Part shown: one piece after another, positions 26,947 through 35,741 of the stretch
Numbering within the stretch: position 1 is the first letter of the stretch
Layout: the number at the start of each line of letters is the position of its first letter
Assembly: GCF_020515625.1 (NCBI RefSeq)
Contig: NZ_JAIWPJ010000002.1
Coordinates: 186,001-250,000 of the forward strand
DNA length: 64,000 nucleotides
Source: Natrinema amylolyticum
GTDB lineage: Archaea > Halobacteriota > Halobacteria > Halobacteriales > Natrialbaceae
Reading direction: 5' to 3'
Translations under genes and position numbers: made by a program
Notes under the pieces: model-generated
Databases searched by the model: none
What the model saw: the letters and a program-made list of their open reading frames with translations, nothing else
Told to the model about the DNA's origin: nothing

Positions 26947-28377
26947 TCAGGCGTCGGTCTCGTTGTCGTCAGTCGTGACCTCGAGGTCGTCACCCTCGTC
27001 CGACTCGGTTATCTCGTCGTCCGACTCGTTCGCTTCGGTCATCTCGTCGTCCGACTCCATCGTCGCGTTCTCGCTACTGATGTCCTCGAGTTCGCTCGCG
27101 TCACCGAGCGTGAGCGTGTCACTGGTCGCGTTCTCGATGGTGATCGACGATGCGGAGAGGTTGGAGATGGTCTCACCGGAGCCGGCATCGCTCTCGGAGT
27201 CCATCTCGTCGGTTTCCGTCACGTTCGATTCCGTTTCGTCGTCCGAATCGGTGACCTCGAGATCGTCGCTTTCGTTCGTCGCGTCATCTTCTTCGTCGGT
27301 GATCTCGAGGTCCGTGCTCTCGTTTTCGGTCGCGTTTTCGTCGGCGTCCATGCCGGCGCTGTCATCCGCTTCCTCGACCGAGTCGACGCTCATCGATTCG
27401 ATCGTGACCTCGTCGACGTCGAACTGTTCGATCGTGAGTTCCTCGATCTCCTGGGACTCGTTTTCGGTCTCGGTCGACTCGTTGTCTGCCATCTCAGTCG
27501 ACTCGTTGTCCTCGTCGGTGATCTCGACCTCGTCACCGTCGTCCGTCTCGTTGTCCTGGCTCTCGGTGACCTCGAGGTCGTCGTCCTCGGCCGTCTCGTT
27601 GTCCGCTTCGTCAGTGATCTCGAGGTCGGCACTCTCGTTGTCGGCCGACTCGTTGTCGGCCATCTCGGAGTCACCAGCGTCCTCACCGGCGGTCAGCTCT
27701 TCGATGGTCAGCGTCTGGACGTCCATCGTCTCGACGGTCAGGTTGTGAATCGTGACCTCGCTGGCGTTCTCGTCGATCAGCGATTCGTTGTCGCTGGTAC
27801 TCTCGTTGTCCGTCGCAGTGTCGTTCTCTCCGTCTTCGACCTCGATGTCGGTTTCCGTCTCATTTTCACCGTCGTCCGACTCGTTCATCTCCGCGCCGGG
27901 GGACTCCGTCCGCTCCACGTGGTCCGACGCGTTGTCTCCGCCGTCACGCTCGAGGTCCTCGAGCGAGACGCCCTCGAGCTCGAGCTCCTCGAGTTGGATG
28001 TCGGAGAGGGTCACTTCCTCGCTGCTCTCGTTGGACTCGGTGCTCTCGGTGTCAGTTTCGTTCTCCTCGGTGGCGTCGACACCGCTCTCGGTGTCCGTCG
28101 CGGACTCGTTGCCGTCGAGTTCGTCCTGGAGCGCCTGCACGTCCGCGTCGAACTCCTCGACGTTCAGCTCCTCGATCGTCGCGTTCTCGACGGTGACGTT
28201 ATCGAGTTCGAGTGTGCTGACCTGTACGTTCTCGAGCGTTGCGCTCGATTCCGATTCGCCCATGTCTCCGGCGTCGTCGCCCGCGGCCCCTGTCGCACCG
28301 GCGAGGGCGGGACCCCCCGAGAGTGCGACCAGTAGCGCGACGAAGACGACGCCGATTTTCTGCGGTCGTGAAACCAT
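26947..28377 (-). CDS. secreted acidic, sequon-dense modular protein (copy 1)
   Basis: A 476-residue protein of no family I recognise. A Sec-type signal peptide spans residues 1-27. Five modules of about 25-33 residues are conserved with the paralog at 59966: 46-78 (TLENVQVSTLELDNVTVENA), 121-142, 203-230, 308-336 and 401-432. They alternate hydrophobic and polar residues with a rough five-residue period, suggesting a beta-solenoid. Linkers are Asp/Glu/Ser/Asn/Thr-rich with about 29 Asn-x-Ser/Thr sites, so heavy AglB N-glycosylation is expected. It has no transmembrane anchor, lipobox or PGF-CTERM tail. A TTTTAGCCC promoter element sits 29 bases upstream, as in the paralog. Confidence 0.82.
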   Translation of the reverse strand: MVSRPQKIGVVFVALLVALSGGPALAGATGAAGDDAGDMGESESSATLENVQVSTLELDNVTVENATIEELNVEEFDADVQALQDELDGNESATDTESGVDATEENETDTESTESNESSEEVTLSDIQLEELELEGVSLEDLERDGGDNASDHVERTESPGAEMNESDDGENETETDIEVEDGENDTATDNESTSDNESLIDENASEVTIHNLTVETMDVQTLTIEELTAGEDAGDSEMADNESADNESADLEITDEADNETAEDDDLEVTESQDNETDDGDEVEITDEDNESTEMADNESTETENESQEIEELTIEQFDVDEVTIESMSVDSVEEADDSAGMDADENATENESTDLEITDEEDDATNESDDLEVTDSDDETESNVTETDEMDSESDAGSGETISNLSASSITIENATSDTLTLGDASELEDISSENATMESDDEMTEANESDDEITESDEGDDLEVTTDDNETDA

Positions 28378-28719
28378 GCGCTCTCGTCTACCCCCGGAAC
28401 CGGGCTAAAACGATGTGACTGTTACAGAATTGCCTCGGAGAAAATCGGTGTTAGAACCGCGCAACGGTCTCTAATCTCCGATTCATCTATCCAGACCGAT
28501 GACGATCACAGAAGTCAATGAAAATTCATTTCTGCGCTGGGTGATCGCCCGTCGCGGGAGGCGGCTATCGTGTTCGCGACCGCCGAGAGCACATCGTCGA
28601 CCGAGACGGGATCGTTCCCCGCTCGCTCGCGATTCCGTCGGCTATCGGTGTCCGGACGGTCGACCTGCCACCGGTCGAAAACCGTCACGACTTACGTCCG
28701 ACGGTCCAACCCTCGAGCA
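28378..28719. other. gap between the secreted protein gene and tgtA
   Basis: There is no convincing gene in these 342 bases. The left end holds the copy-1 secreted protein promoter (minus-strand TTTTAGC near 28406). An open frame runs into tgtA from 28570, but its composition (Ser/Arg-rich) is unlike a protein, so I treat it as untranslated leader or promoter. Confidence 0.5.
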
Positions 28720-30195
28720 ATGCGCGAGTCCTTCGAAGTCCGGGACACCGACGCCGGCGGCCGCATCGGGGAACTCACCGTGCCCCGCGCCGAGACGACC
28801 GTCGAAACCCCGGCCCTGCTGCCAGTTATCAATCCGAATCTCGATACGATCAGCCCTCGCCGACTCGCCGACGAGTTCGGTGCAGAGATCCTCATCACGA
28901 ACTCCTATATCATTCACGGCGACGACGACCTCCGCGAGCGTGCGCTCGCGGACGGACTCCACGAACTGCTCGATTTCCCCGGTGCGATCATGACCGACTC
29001 CGGCTCGTTTCAGCTGTCGGAATACGGCTCTATCGACGTCACGACGGAGGAAATCCTCACCTTCCAGCGCGAGATCGGCTCCGATATCGCTACCCCTATC
29101 GACATTCCAACCCCGCCGGACGTCTCCCGCGAACGTGCCGAGTCGGATCTCGAGACCACCCAGGAACGACTCGCGGTCGCCGAGGCCGCCGATACGGGTG
29201 AGATGCTCGTCAGCGCGCCCGTTCAGGGATCGACCTATCCGGAACTCCGCGAGCGGGCCGGTCGTCACGCCGACGGCACCGACCTCGACGTCTTCCCGGT
29301 CGGCGCGGTCGTCCCGCTGATGAACGAGTACCGATACGACGACATGATCGACGTCGTCGCCGCGGCCAAGCGCGGACTGGGTGCCGACGCGCCCGTCCAC
29401 CTCTTCGGTGCCGGCCACCCCATGATGTTCGCCCTCGCCGTCGCGATGGGCTGTGACCTGTTCGACTCCGCGGCCTACGCGCTGTACGCCCGCGACGACC
29501 GCTACCTGACGGTCCGGGGCACCCGTGCGCTCGACGACCTCGAGTACCTCCCCTGTTCCTGTGCCGTCTGTACCGACCACTCGCCGGACGAGCTTCGCGC
29601 CCTGCCCGACGGCGAGCGCGAGTCCGAACTCGCCGCCCACAACCTCCACGTCACCTTCGCCGAGATCCGCCGGATCAAGCAGGCGATCCGCGCGGGCGAC
29701 CTGCTCGAACTCGTCGAACAACGCGCCCGCGCCCACCCGACGATGCTCGACGGCTACCGCACGCTGCTCGATCACGCCGCCCAACTCGAGCGGAGCGATC
29801 CCGTCTCGAAGGGCTCCTTCTTCTATACCTCCCACGAGAGCGCTCGCCGACCCGAAGTCGTTCGCCACCACCAGCGTCTCGAGCGGTTGTCCGTCCCGGA
29901 CTCCCTGCTTCTCACGGAGGGGAACGCTCCGCGGAGCGACGAGTTCGACGACTCCTGGCGAATCGAACCGCCGTTCGGTCCCTTCCCGCGAGCGCTCTCG
30001 AAAAGTTACCCGCTCACCGCGGAAGTCCCCGAACGGACCGATCGGGCCGCCCGCGAGGCCGCGGCCGACGGCGTGGCTCGCCTCGTCGCGACGAACCCCG
30101 ACACGGCGTTTACCCTCGCTCACGAGGGGTGGCCGGTGGCCGTCCTCGAGCGCGTCCCCGACGACGTCGCGCTCGTGAATCTCACCGCGAACTGA
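28720..30195 (+). CDS. tgtA: tRNA-guanine(15) transglycosylase
   Basis: A 491-residue archaeal TGT that swaps guanine 15 in the tRNA D-loop for preQ0. The catalytic Asp93 lies in [13 protein letters not shown]. The zinc site is CSCAVC (Cys279, 281, 284) plus a histidine downstream in AAHNLHVTF. The C-terminal 200 residues hold the helical extension but no full PUA domain, the usual haloarchaeal split in which the PUA sits on ArcS. The start is ATG 28720 (MRESFEVRD). It is divergent from copy 1 of the secreted protein, and RaSEA and ArcS flank it. Confidence 0.95.
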   Translation: MRESFEVRDTDAGGRIGELTVPRAETTVETPALLPVINPNLDTISPRRLADEFGAEILITNSYIIHGDDDLRERALADGLHELLDFPGAIMTDSGSFQLSEYGSIDVTTEEILTFQREIGSDIATPIDIPTPPDVSRERAESDLETTQERLAVAEAADTGEMLVSAPVQGSTYPELRERAGRHADGTDLDVFPVGAVVPLMNEYRYDDMIDVVAAAKRGLGADAPVHLFGAGHPMMFALAVAMGCDLFDSAAYALYARDDRYLTVRGTRALDDLEYLPCSCAVCTDHSPDELRALPDGERESELAAHNLHVTFAEIRRIKQAIRAGDLLELVEQRARAHPTMLDGYRTLLDHAAQLERSDPVSKGSFFYTSHESARRPEVVRHHQRLERLSVPDSLLLTEGNAPRSDEFDDSWRIEPPFGPFPRALSKSYPLTAEVPERTDRAAREAAADGVARLVATNPDTAFTLAHEGWPVAVLERVPDDVALVNLTAN

Positions 30196-30276
30196 TCGGA
30201 CCCGTCGCTCTCTCGCTCTCGTGTCGAAACGTCAAAAATCGTCCCGTGAGCGATCGGGGACGCAGCGAGGCCGTCG

Positions 30277-30600
30277 TTACGCGTCGGTCCGGGTCGCCTG
30301 CTCGAGGCCGGCCGAAATCGCCTCGGCGACCGGCGAGCCGTCGACCGAGATCGAGACGCCGTCGGTACAGTCCACCGCGACCGCGTGGCCGTCGTACGTG
30401 AACTCGAGTCGACCGCTGCGGGGGCCGCCGCTCCGGGTCGGCGCGAAGAGGGCGTCCAGCGCGTCCGGATCGATCCACTCGTAGAGGGGCGGGAGTTCAG
30501 TCGGGTCCGCGTCCCCGTGTGTCGCGACCGCAGTAACGACGGCAACGCTCACCGATTCGTGGACACCGTCGCCGAACGACCCGCTGAATGAACTATTCAC
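30277..30600 (-). CDS. HalOD1-type small output-domain protein
   Basis: A 107-residue protein matching the haloarchaeal HalOD1 output domain: VAVVTAVATHGDADPTELPPLYEW, DPDALDALF, then the beta pair VEFTYDGHAVAV-like and a C-terminal amphipathic tail. It starts at GTG 30600: a strong TATA (TTTTATATA, 30621-30630) lies 25 bases upstream, and GGAG precedes it too. HalOD1 domains are found as output modules of signalling proteins or alone. The partner is unknown. It is convergent with tgtA. Confidence 0.75.
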   Translation of the reverse strand: MNSSFSGSFGDGVHESVSVAVVTAVATHGDADPTELPPLYEWIDPDALDALFAPTRSGGPRSGRLEFTYDGHAVAVDCTDGVSISVDGSPVAEAISAGLEQATRTDA

Positions 30601-30620
30601 GACGTACTCCAACGCTCGGG

Positions 30621-30630
30621 TATATAAAAG
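30621..30630 (-). promoter_or_regulatory. TATA box of the HalOD1 gene
   Basis: CTTTTATATA on the minus strand is centred about 25 bases before GTG 30600. This position decides the start in favour of the GTG over the upstream TTG at 30612. Confidence 0.6.
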
Positions 30631-30891
30631 ACTACTGCCCGAATCGAAGATATCGAACTACTATCGATATTGGTTTGGTTTTCGAGATTTACCGTCGAAG
30701 AGCGCGTTTTCGCTCACTATCTCGGCTGCGTTCGAGCGACCGCCGTCCGCCGAGGACACCGATAGTTGGTAACCGCCCTTACTCGGTACCGGTCTCGAAC
30801 TGATGACGGTCGTCGTGGCTCTGTGCGATCGGGGTCCCGATCGCTCGTCCGGACCGGAACATCGAAGACCCAGGCGACATCCGGTTGCGGT

Positions 30892-31248
30892 ATGCTCGGT
30901 CCAGCAGTCGTCGGCGGTGGCGTCCTCGTCGCCCTCGTGATCGGATCGTGGGTGTTCAAACGCGCTCGCGGCGGCTCCGCGGACGAACGGCAGTCACGGC
31001 AACGCCACAGAGAGGCAACGGAACGCGACCCGCCGGTCGACATCGGCGACGTCGAGGAGGTCGCGATTCGCGAGTTCACCGACCATCACTCCGGCGAGCG
31101 GCGAGCGGTCGGCAAGGTCGAAGGGTTCGTCGTCTTCGTCGAAGACGTCCCCGAGGCCTGCGAAGTGACCGACGTGATCCGAATCAAGATTCTCTCCTTC
31201 AATCGCGGCCACACGTCGGCGACGGCGACGCACCTCGAGACCGTCTGA
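30892..31248 (+). CDS. membrane-anchored TRAM domain protein
   Basis: A 118-residue protein. Residues about 3-22 (LGPAVVGGGVLVALVIGSWVF) are one transmembrane helix followed by a basic charged linker. Residues about 45-118 are a TRAM beta-barrel: VEEVAIREFTDHHSGERRAV, GFVVFVEDVP, and VIRIKILSFNRGHTSATAT. TRAM domains bind RNA, often tRNA, and most haloarchaeal examples are soluble. The start ATG 30892 was chosen because the helix begins there. The location in the archaeosine island is suggestive but not proof of a tRNA role. The 291 bases before it hold two opposite promoters and no gene. Confidence 0.82.
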   Translation: MLGPAVVGGGVLVALVIGSWVFKRARGGSADERQSRQRHREATERDPPVDIGDVEEVAIREFTDHHSGERRAVGKVEGFVVFVEDVPEACEVTDVIRIKILSFNRGHTSATATHLETV

Positions 31249-31330
31249 ACGGTGTGAGTCGGCGCTACACATCAGTCAATAGAAGGAACGCGTCGAACGG
31301 ATCGACGGTAGTCGACCGGAGTTTGGTGCG

Positions 31331-33334
31331 TTACTCGCGTCGTCGGAGGACGAGCGTCGTCAACAGTCCGGCGATCGCAGCGAGCCCGACACCGAGCCCG
31401 AAGCCGGGAACGCTATCGGAGTCGTCCTCGCCCTCCTCTTCTTCCGCACTTGCCGCGTCGAGACCGAGATAGTTTCGCATGCCGTCAGTGTCGACCTCCG
31501 GGAACTCTTCGTCCCAGTCGCCGGCCTCGTGGACGGTCGTCTCGGAATCGACCACGCTGAGGTGTTCGATATCGGACTTGCTCGCCGACGCGGTATCGAC
31601 GTCACCCATGTCGTCGACGTAGACGTACGTGGACGTGGTGTTGTCGGTGGTTTCGGTCGCGACGCCGCTAATGCCAACGGTGTCGCTGAACGTTTCGGTG
31701 ACCTTGCTCATGTCCTCGAACTTCGCTCCCGCTTCGACTCGAACCGAGTCGCTGGTGATATCGCCGTCGATCCGGGCGACCTCGAGGTCGGATTCGGAGA
31801 GCGCCGTGAGGAACTGCTCGGTCTCCGCGTCCGTCGACCCCGTCGGGCCGCTCTGGGCGGACTGGGCCATCGCGTCGATCGCCTGTCCGGCCAGATCCTC
31901 GCCGTCGATCTCGAACTGTCCGTCGACCGCGAGCTGGTCACCGTCGGTTTCGGCCGTCAGACTGAACGTAACGTCGTTCGGCGTCTCGATGTCGTTCGCC
32001 TCGAGTTCGGCGATATACGCTTCCCAGTTTTCCGTGTCGCTCGTGAGCTCGGCGTCGAGTTCGAGCTCGTTGGAGGACGTCTGCTCGACCGAGGCGTCCC
32101 ACTGGATGTCCCACGTGAGGTCGGCCGCCTGCTGTGCCTCGATCGCCGCGCGGGCGTTCTCGATGTCTTCCTGCGGGATCTCACCGCTCATGTCGCTCGA
32201 CTCGGCCACGTCGAGCATCGCGAGCGTGAGTTCGTCGTAGTTCGCGAGTGCGATCTCCCACTCGACATTGACCGCACCGTCGCTCTCGCTCATCGTGAAC
32301 TCGAAGGTCTCGATCTCGAGTTCAGTGACGCTCGCCGCAACGTCCTCAGCTTCCGCCTGACTCATGTCCGTCGACTGGTCGTTCGCCAGGGCGGCCGCGA
32401 GCTGCTGTTCGATACCGGCGTCGATCCCGGTGTATTCGACGGTAAAGTCGAGCGTGAGTCGGTGTTGACCGGAGGATCGCTCCTCGAACTCGTACTCGGA
32501 GATCTGGATGTCGCTCGTCCCACCCATCTGCATCGCGATCATACCGTACTGCTCTTGCAGTGTCTGTTCGGCCGCTTCTCGAGTTTCCCACCGATCCGCC
32601 TCCCAGTCGGAGACGTCCTGTTCCTGGGCCATGTCGAGGGTATAGCCGTCACTCGTGTCCTCGAGGGAGATCTCCATAGACGTTCCGTCACCGGCCGCAA
32701 TCGTCGGGTCCTCGGCGGAGACGGTGCCGGCCGTCTCGAGCCTATCGGCCGAGGCGGTCACGTGCCCGTCGGTGGTGACCTCACCGGTGGACGCGGAATC
32801 GCTCTCGAAGGTCCCGGTCGCGGTCGCATCGAACTGGTTCGTCTCGTCGGAGACTTCACCGGAGACGTCGACGGAGAGGTCCGTGACCTCGTCCGGCTGT
32901 TGCATGACGAGGGAGCCGTTACCGGAGAACCCCTGCTGGTCGAGGATCGCCGAGAAGCTTCCCTCCTCGAACTCTTCGCCTTCGAACTCGTCCTCGATAT
33001 CGTCGGCGACCAGCATGTAGACCAGTCCTTCACTGGCGTTCATGCCTAGGTCGAGCTGGTTGACGTCCGATTCATCGTCATAGCGGAGGACGGCAGTGCC
33101 GTCATCGTTGAGGTAGACCTCGTCAGCCGGATCGAGGTCCGATTCGGCCTGCGAGATCGTCTCGTACGATTCGACAGATCCCTCCGTCGCTTCGGCGGTC
33201 GTCGTCGAACCGCCGTAGATGGCCGGCAGTCCGATCGTCGCTACACCGACGGCTGCAACGAGAAGAACGACGAGAAATGCTCTCGTGCCGTTCTTCAGGC
33301 GCCGTCTCGAGTCTGGTTTTCGGTCCGATGGCAT
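31331..33334 (-). CDS. surface protein with PGF-CTERM anchor
   Basis: A 667-residue exported protein. It has a basic N-terminus and a hydrophobic signal segment (residues about 18-40), a long acidic beta-rich ectodomain containing repeated 'D.SVDVSGEVSDE / TFESDSASTGEV' strands, and a tripartite PGF-CTERM tail at about 642-667: PGFGLGVGL, a hydrophobic helix, then RRRE. The tail should be processed by archaeosortase ArtA and replaced by a lipid. The ectodomain is unlike any family I recognise. The gene is convergent with the TRAM gene and divergent from arcS. Confidence 0.85.
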   Translation of the reverse strand: MPSDRKPDSRRRLKNGTRAFLVVLLVAAVGVATIGLPAIYGGSTTTAEATEGSVESYETISQAESDLDPADEVYLNDDGTAVLRYDDESDVNQLDLGMNASEGLVYMLVADDIEDEFEGEEFEEGSFSAILDQQGFSGNGSLVMQQPDEVTDLSVDVSGEVSDETNQFDATATGTFESDSASTGEVTTDGHVTASADRLETAGTVSAEDPTIAAGDGTSMEISLEDTSDGYTLDMAQEQDVSDWEADRWETREAAEQTLQEQYGMIAMQMGGTSDIQISEYEFEERSSGQHRLTLDFTVEYTGIDAGIEQQLAAALANDQSTDMSQAEAEDVAASVTELEIETFEFTMSESDGAVNVEWEIALANYDELTLAMLDVAESSDMSGEIPQEDIENARAAIEAQQAADLTWDIQWDASVEQTSSNELELDAELTSDTENWEAYIAELEANDIETPNDVTFSLTAETDGDQLAVDGQFEIDGEDLAGQAIDAMAQSAQSGPTGSTDAETEQFLTALSESDLEVARIDGDITSDSVRVEAGAKFEDMSKVTETFSDTVGISGVATETTDNTTSTYVYVDDMGDVDTASASKSDIEHLSVVDSETTVHEAGDWDEEFPEVDTDGMRNYLGLDAASAEEEEGEDDSDSVPGFGLGVGLAAIAGLLTTLVLRRRE

Positions 33335-33514
33335 AGTCGAACTTCCGACTGCTACCGTATAAAGATTAATTTTCCAAAATATCGATCGATGTATCCGCGA
33401 TCGAGGGCTGAGGAATACAGCGTCAGACAGTCACGATATACGAGGGATACTCGGCTCGAGCGCCCGATCACCTGCTATCGACAACCTCTTTCGCTCGCCC
33501 CGGCCATATCGAGT

Positions 33515-35266
33515 ATGACCGACTATTTCGAAGTACACGAGCGCGACGGGGCCGCGCGCGTGGGCGAACTTCGCCTCTCCTCGCCGCTGACGACGCCCGC
33601 GCTCGTCGACGACGTCCTCGAGGACGCGGGCTCGCTCTGGAGCGGAGACCGGGAACTCCCCGAGGGTGACGACTCGCGGCTCACCGTGCTCCCCCATCGG
33701 GCGTTCCCCGGCGGCACCGCCGACGAAGTACAGGAATCGTTCGCCGTCGACGCTCCCGACGTCGACTACCCCAGCGTCGCGGTCGTCTCGAGCGAGAGCG
33801 TCGAGTCCCAGGGGACAGACGCGTACGCTCTCTCGAACGTCCAGTCCGTGATGGGCCACGGCGCGGCGCTCGTCGAGGCCGTCGTCGACGTCCGCGAGAC
33901 CGTCCCCGCCGACACCGCCCTCCTGTTCTCCGGAGTGGCGACGCCGCGGAACGTCGCCCTGTTGGCCTACGCCGGCGTCGACCTGTTCGACGAAACGGCC
34001 GCCGTCGTGAAGGGGACCGAGGGCCGCTATCTCACGACCGACGAGGCGTACTTCCTCGAGGACTTGGAGGAATTACCCTGCTCGTGTCCGGCCTGCCGGA
34101 AGCCGCGCGAGGAGTTCACCCGCGAGGACTGCGCCGAACACAACGTCAACGCCCTCGAGTCGGAACTGGCGATCGTCCGCCGCCGGATCCGGGACGGCCG
34201 ACTTCGGGACTACGTCGAAGGCCAGGCCCGCCACGACCAGTGGCTGACCGCCGCGATGCGCGAACTCGACTCGCAGTGGGGCTACCTCGAGGAGCGGACG
34301 CCGATTCTGCGCGACGCCCAGATCAGCGCCGCGAGCAGCGATACCCTGCGACGCGTGGAGATCCAGCGCTTCGCCGACCGGGTGACGACGCGGTATCGCA
34401 ACCGGTTCCGGAACCCGCTCGTGCTCGTCCCCTGCTCGGCCGCCAAACCCTACAGCGAGTCCCAGAGCCACCGTCAGTTCCACGACGCCATCCAGTGGCG
34501 AGCCCACCTCGTCTCGATGACCAGCCCTATCGGCGTCGTCCCCCAGGAACTCGAGACGACCTACCCCGCACAACACTACGATACCGTCGTCACGGGTCGG
34601 TGGTCCGAGGACGAAAAGCAGTTCGTCAGTACGGTCCTGCAGCGCTACCTCGAGCGCAACGAGTATCCGGAAATCATCGCTCACGTTCCCGACGAAGGCT
34701 ACCGCGACATCGTCGAGCGCGTCGAGGAGCGACTCGACCTCGATATCACCTACACCGTCGCCGAACATCCGACCGACGACGAGTCGCTCGCGAACCTCTC
34801 GAGCGCCCTGTCAGGCGAACTGAAGTACTCCAAGCGCGAGCGCGAGCACAACACCGTCCGCGCGCTCGCGGACTACCTCCTCGGCGACGGTGCCGGCGAC
34901 GACCTCTTCGAGGACATCCAGACCACGAGCCGCTATCCGAAGATTCAGGTTCGCGACCCCGAGGACATCCAGCTCGCGACGATGGTCCCCCAGTACGGGA
35001 CGCTGTCCTTTACGCTCGAGGGCGCGCGCCGCTGGCTCGAGAGCGACGCGCCGACGAAGCGCGTCGAGATCGACGGCTTCGTCCCCCACGGCAGCGTGCT
35101 CGCGCCGGGCGTCGTCGACGCCGACGAGGACATCCGCGTCGGCGACGAGGTGGTCGTCGAGGGGCCGAAGGCCTTCGCCGTCGGCCGCGCCGAGATGTTC
35201 GGCCGCGAGATGGCCGAGAGCACGCGCGGAATCGCCTGTGAGATCCGCCACGTCGAAGAGACGTAA
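33515..35266 (+). CDS. arcS: archaeosine synthase alpha subunit (lysine-transferring)
   Basis: A 583-residue tRNA modification enzyme related to TGT but without its catalytic Asp. The N-terminal TGT-like half ends in a zinc site (CSCPACRK...CAEH). The core motif PC-x3-KPY-x2-S-x2-H is exact (PCSAAKPYSESQSH, about residue 303). The C-terminal 85 residues are a PUA RNA-binding domain (VEIDGFVPHGSVLAPGV). It attaches lysine to preQ0-15 in tRNA, and RaSEA then completes archaeosine. The start is ATG 33515 (MTDYFEVHE). Divergent from the PGF-CTERM gene. Confidence 0.95.
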   Translation: MTDYFEVHERDGAARVGELRLSSPLTTPALVDDVLEDAGSLWSGDRELPEGDDSRLTVLPHRAFPGGTADEVQESFAVDAPDVDYPSVAVVSSESVESQGTDAYALSNVQSVMGHGAALVEAVVDVRETVPADTALLFSGVATPRNVALLAYAGVDLFDETAAVVKGTEGRYLTTDEAYFLEDLEELPCSCPACRKPREEFTREDCAEHNVNALESELAIVRRRIRDGRLRDYVEGQARHDQWLTAAMRELDSQWGYLEERTPILRDAQISAASSDTLRRVEIQRFADRVTTRYRNRFRNPLVLVPCSAAKPYSESQSHRQFHDAIQWRAHLVSMTSPIGVVPQELETTYPAQHYDTVVTGRWSEDEKQFVSTVLQRYLERNEYPEIIAHVPDEGYRDIVERVEERLDLDITYTVAEHPTDDESLANLSSALSGELKYSKREREHNTVRALADYLLGDGAGDDLFEDIQTTSRYPKIQVRDPEDIQLATMVPQYGTLSFTLEGARRWLESDAPTKRVEIDGFVPHGSVLAPGVVDADEDIRVGDEVVVEGPKAFAVGRAEMFGREMAESTRGIACEIRHVEET

Positions 35267-35299
35267 GCCGTCCCGAGACGATGAGCTATCGCGGGTCCG

Positions 35300-35434
35300 T
35301 CACACTGCGTCGCAGGGACAGTCCTCCGAGACGTCCGTCCGACAGGACGGGCACCGACAGCCGTTGACGAATCCGTTGACCGAGCGCCCGCACTCCGGAC
35401 ACTGCCAGATTCCCGATTGCAATCCACCCGTCAC
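35300..35434 (-). CDS. 44-residue zinc-ribbon microprotein
   Basis: A GTG start at 35434 with GGAG five bases upstream opens a 44-residue frame starting MTGGLQSGIWQCPEC and ending ECPCDAV-like with DCPCDAV. It contains CPEC, CRCPSC and CPC, eight cysteines in all, consistent with a double zinc site. It is too short for ordinary gene finding but the cysteine spacing is convincing. Convergent with arcS. The function is unknown; RNA- or protein-binding rubredoxin-like small proteins are common in haloarchaea. Confidence 0.62.
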   Translation of the reverse strand: MTGGLQSGIWQCPECGRSVNGFVNGCRCPSCRTDVSEDCPCDAV

Positions 35435-35607
35435 TGTCTCTCCGTGATTCCGACGAGGCTGAAAGGTGTTTCCCTGTGTCTCGAGGCGAGAGATCGAAGC
35501 GAGGCGTCGCTCAGTCGCGGACGAGAGACACCGCCTCGGCCGCCCTCAGGGCCCCGGTTCGTTCGAGCGGGGTGCCGACCGCTCTTCGCCGAGCACTGGC
35601 GGCCGGG

Positions 35608-35712
35608 TCACCGGCCCGGACACTCCTTGAGCAGGTGTTCGCGATAGACGGCCGCCGGAACCCGCTCCCCGCAGAGTTCACAGTCGCGGTGATCGTCGCG
35701 TTCGTCCGTCAC
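35608..35712 (-). CDS. 34-residue C2HC zinc-finger microprotein
   Basis: A GTG at 35712 opens 34 residues: an acidic start (MTDERDDHRDC), then C-x2-C, twelve residues, His, five residues, Cys (CELCGERVPAAVYREHLLKE and CPGR). This is a single CCHC finger. An in-frame GTG at 35727 could extend it by five residues. It lies 170 bases upstream of the 44-residue zinc ribbon on the same strand. I do not recognise the family. Confidence 0.5.
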   Translation of the reverse strand: MTDERDDHRDCELCGERVPAAVYREHLLKECPGR

Positions 35713-35741
35713 GGGCGGACCTGCCACCCGCACCGAAATAA

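Noticed and set aside
27752-28408. Serine-rich long plus-strand frame opposite the sequon-dense secreted gene
   Set aside because: It is the complement of Asp/Glu-rich repeats (GAC/GAG codons give TCG/CTC), which always gives a Ser/Val-rich antisense frame.
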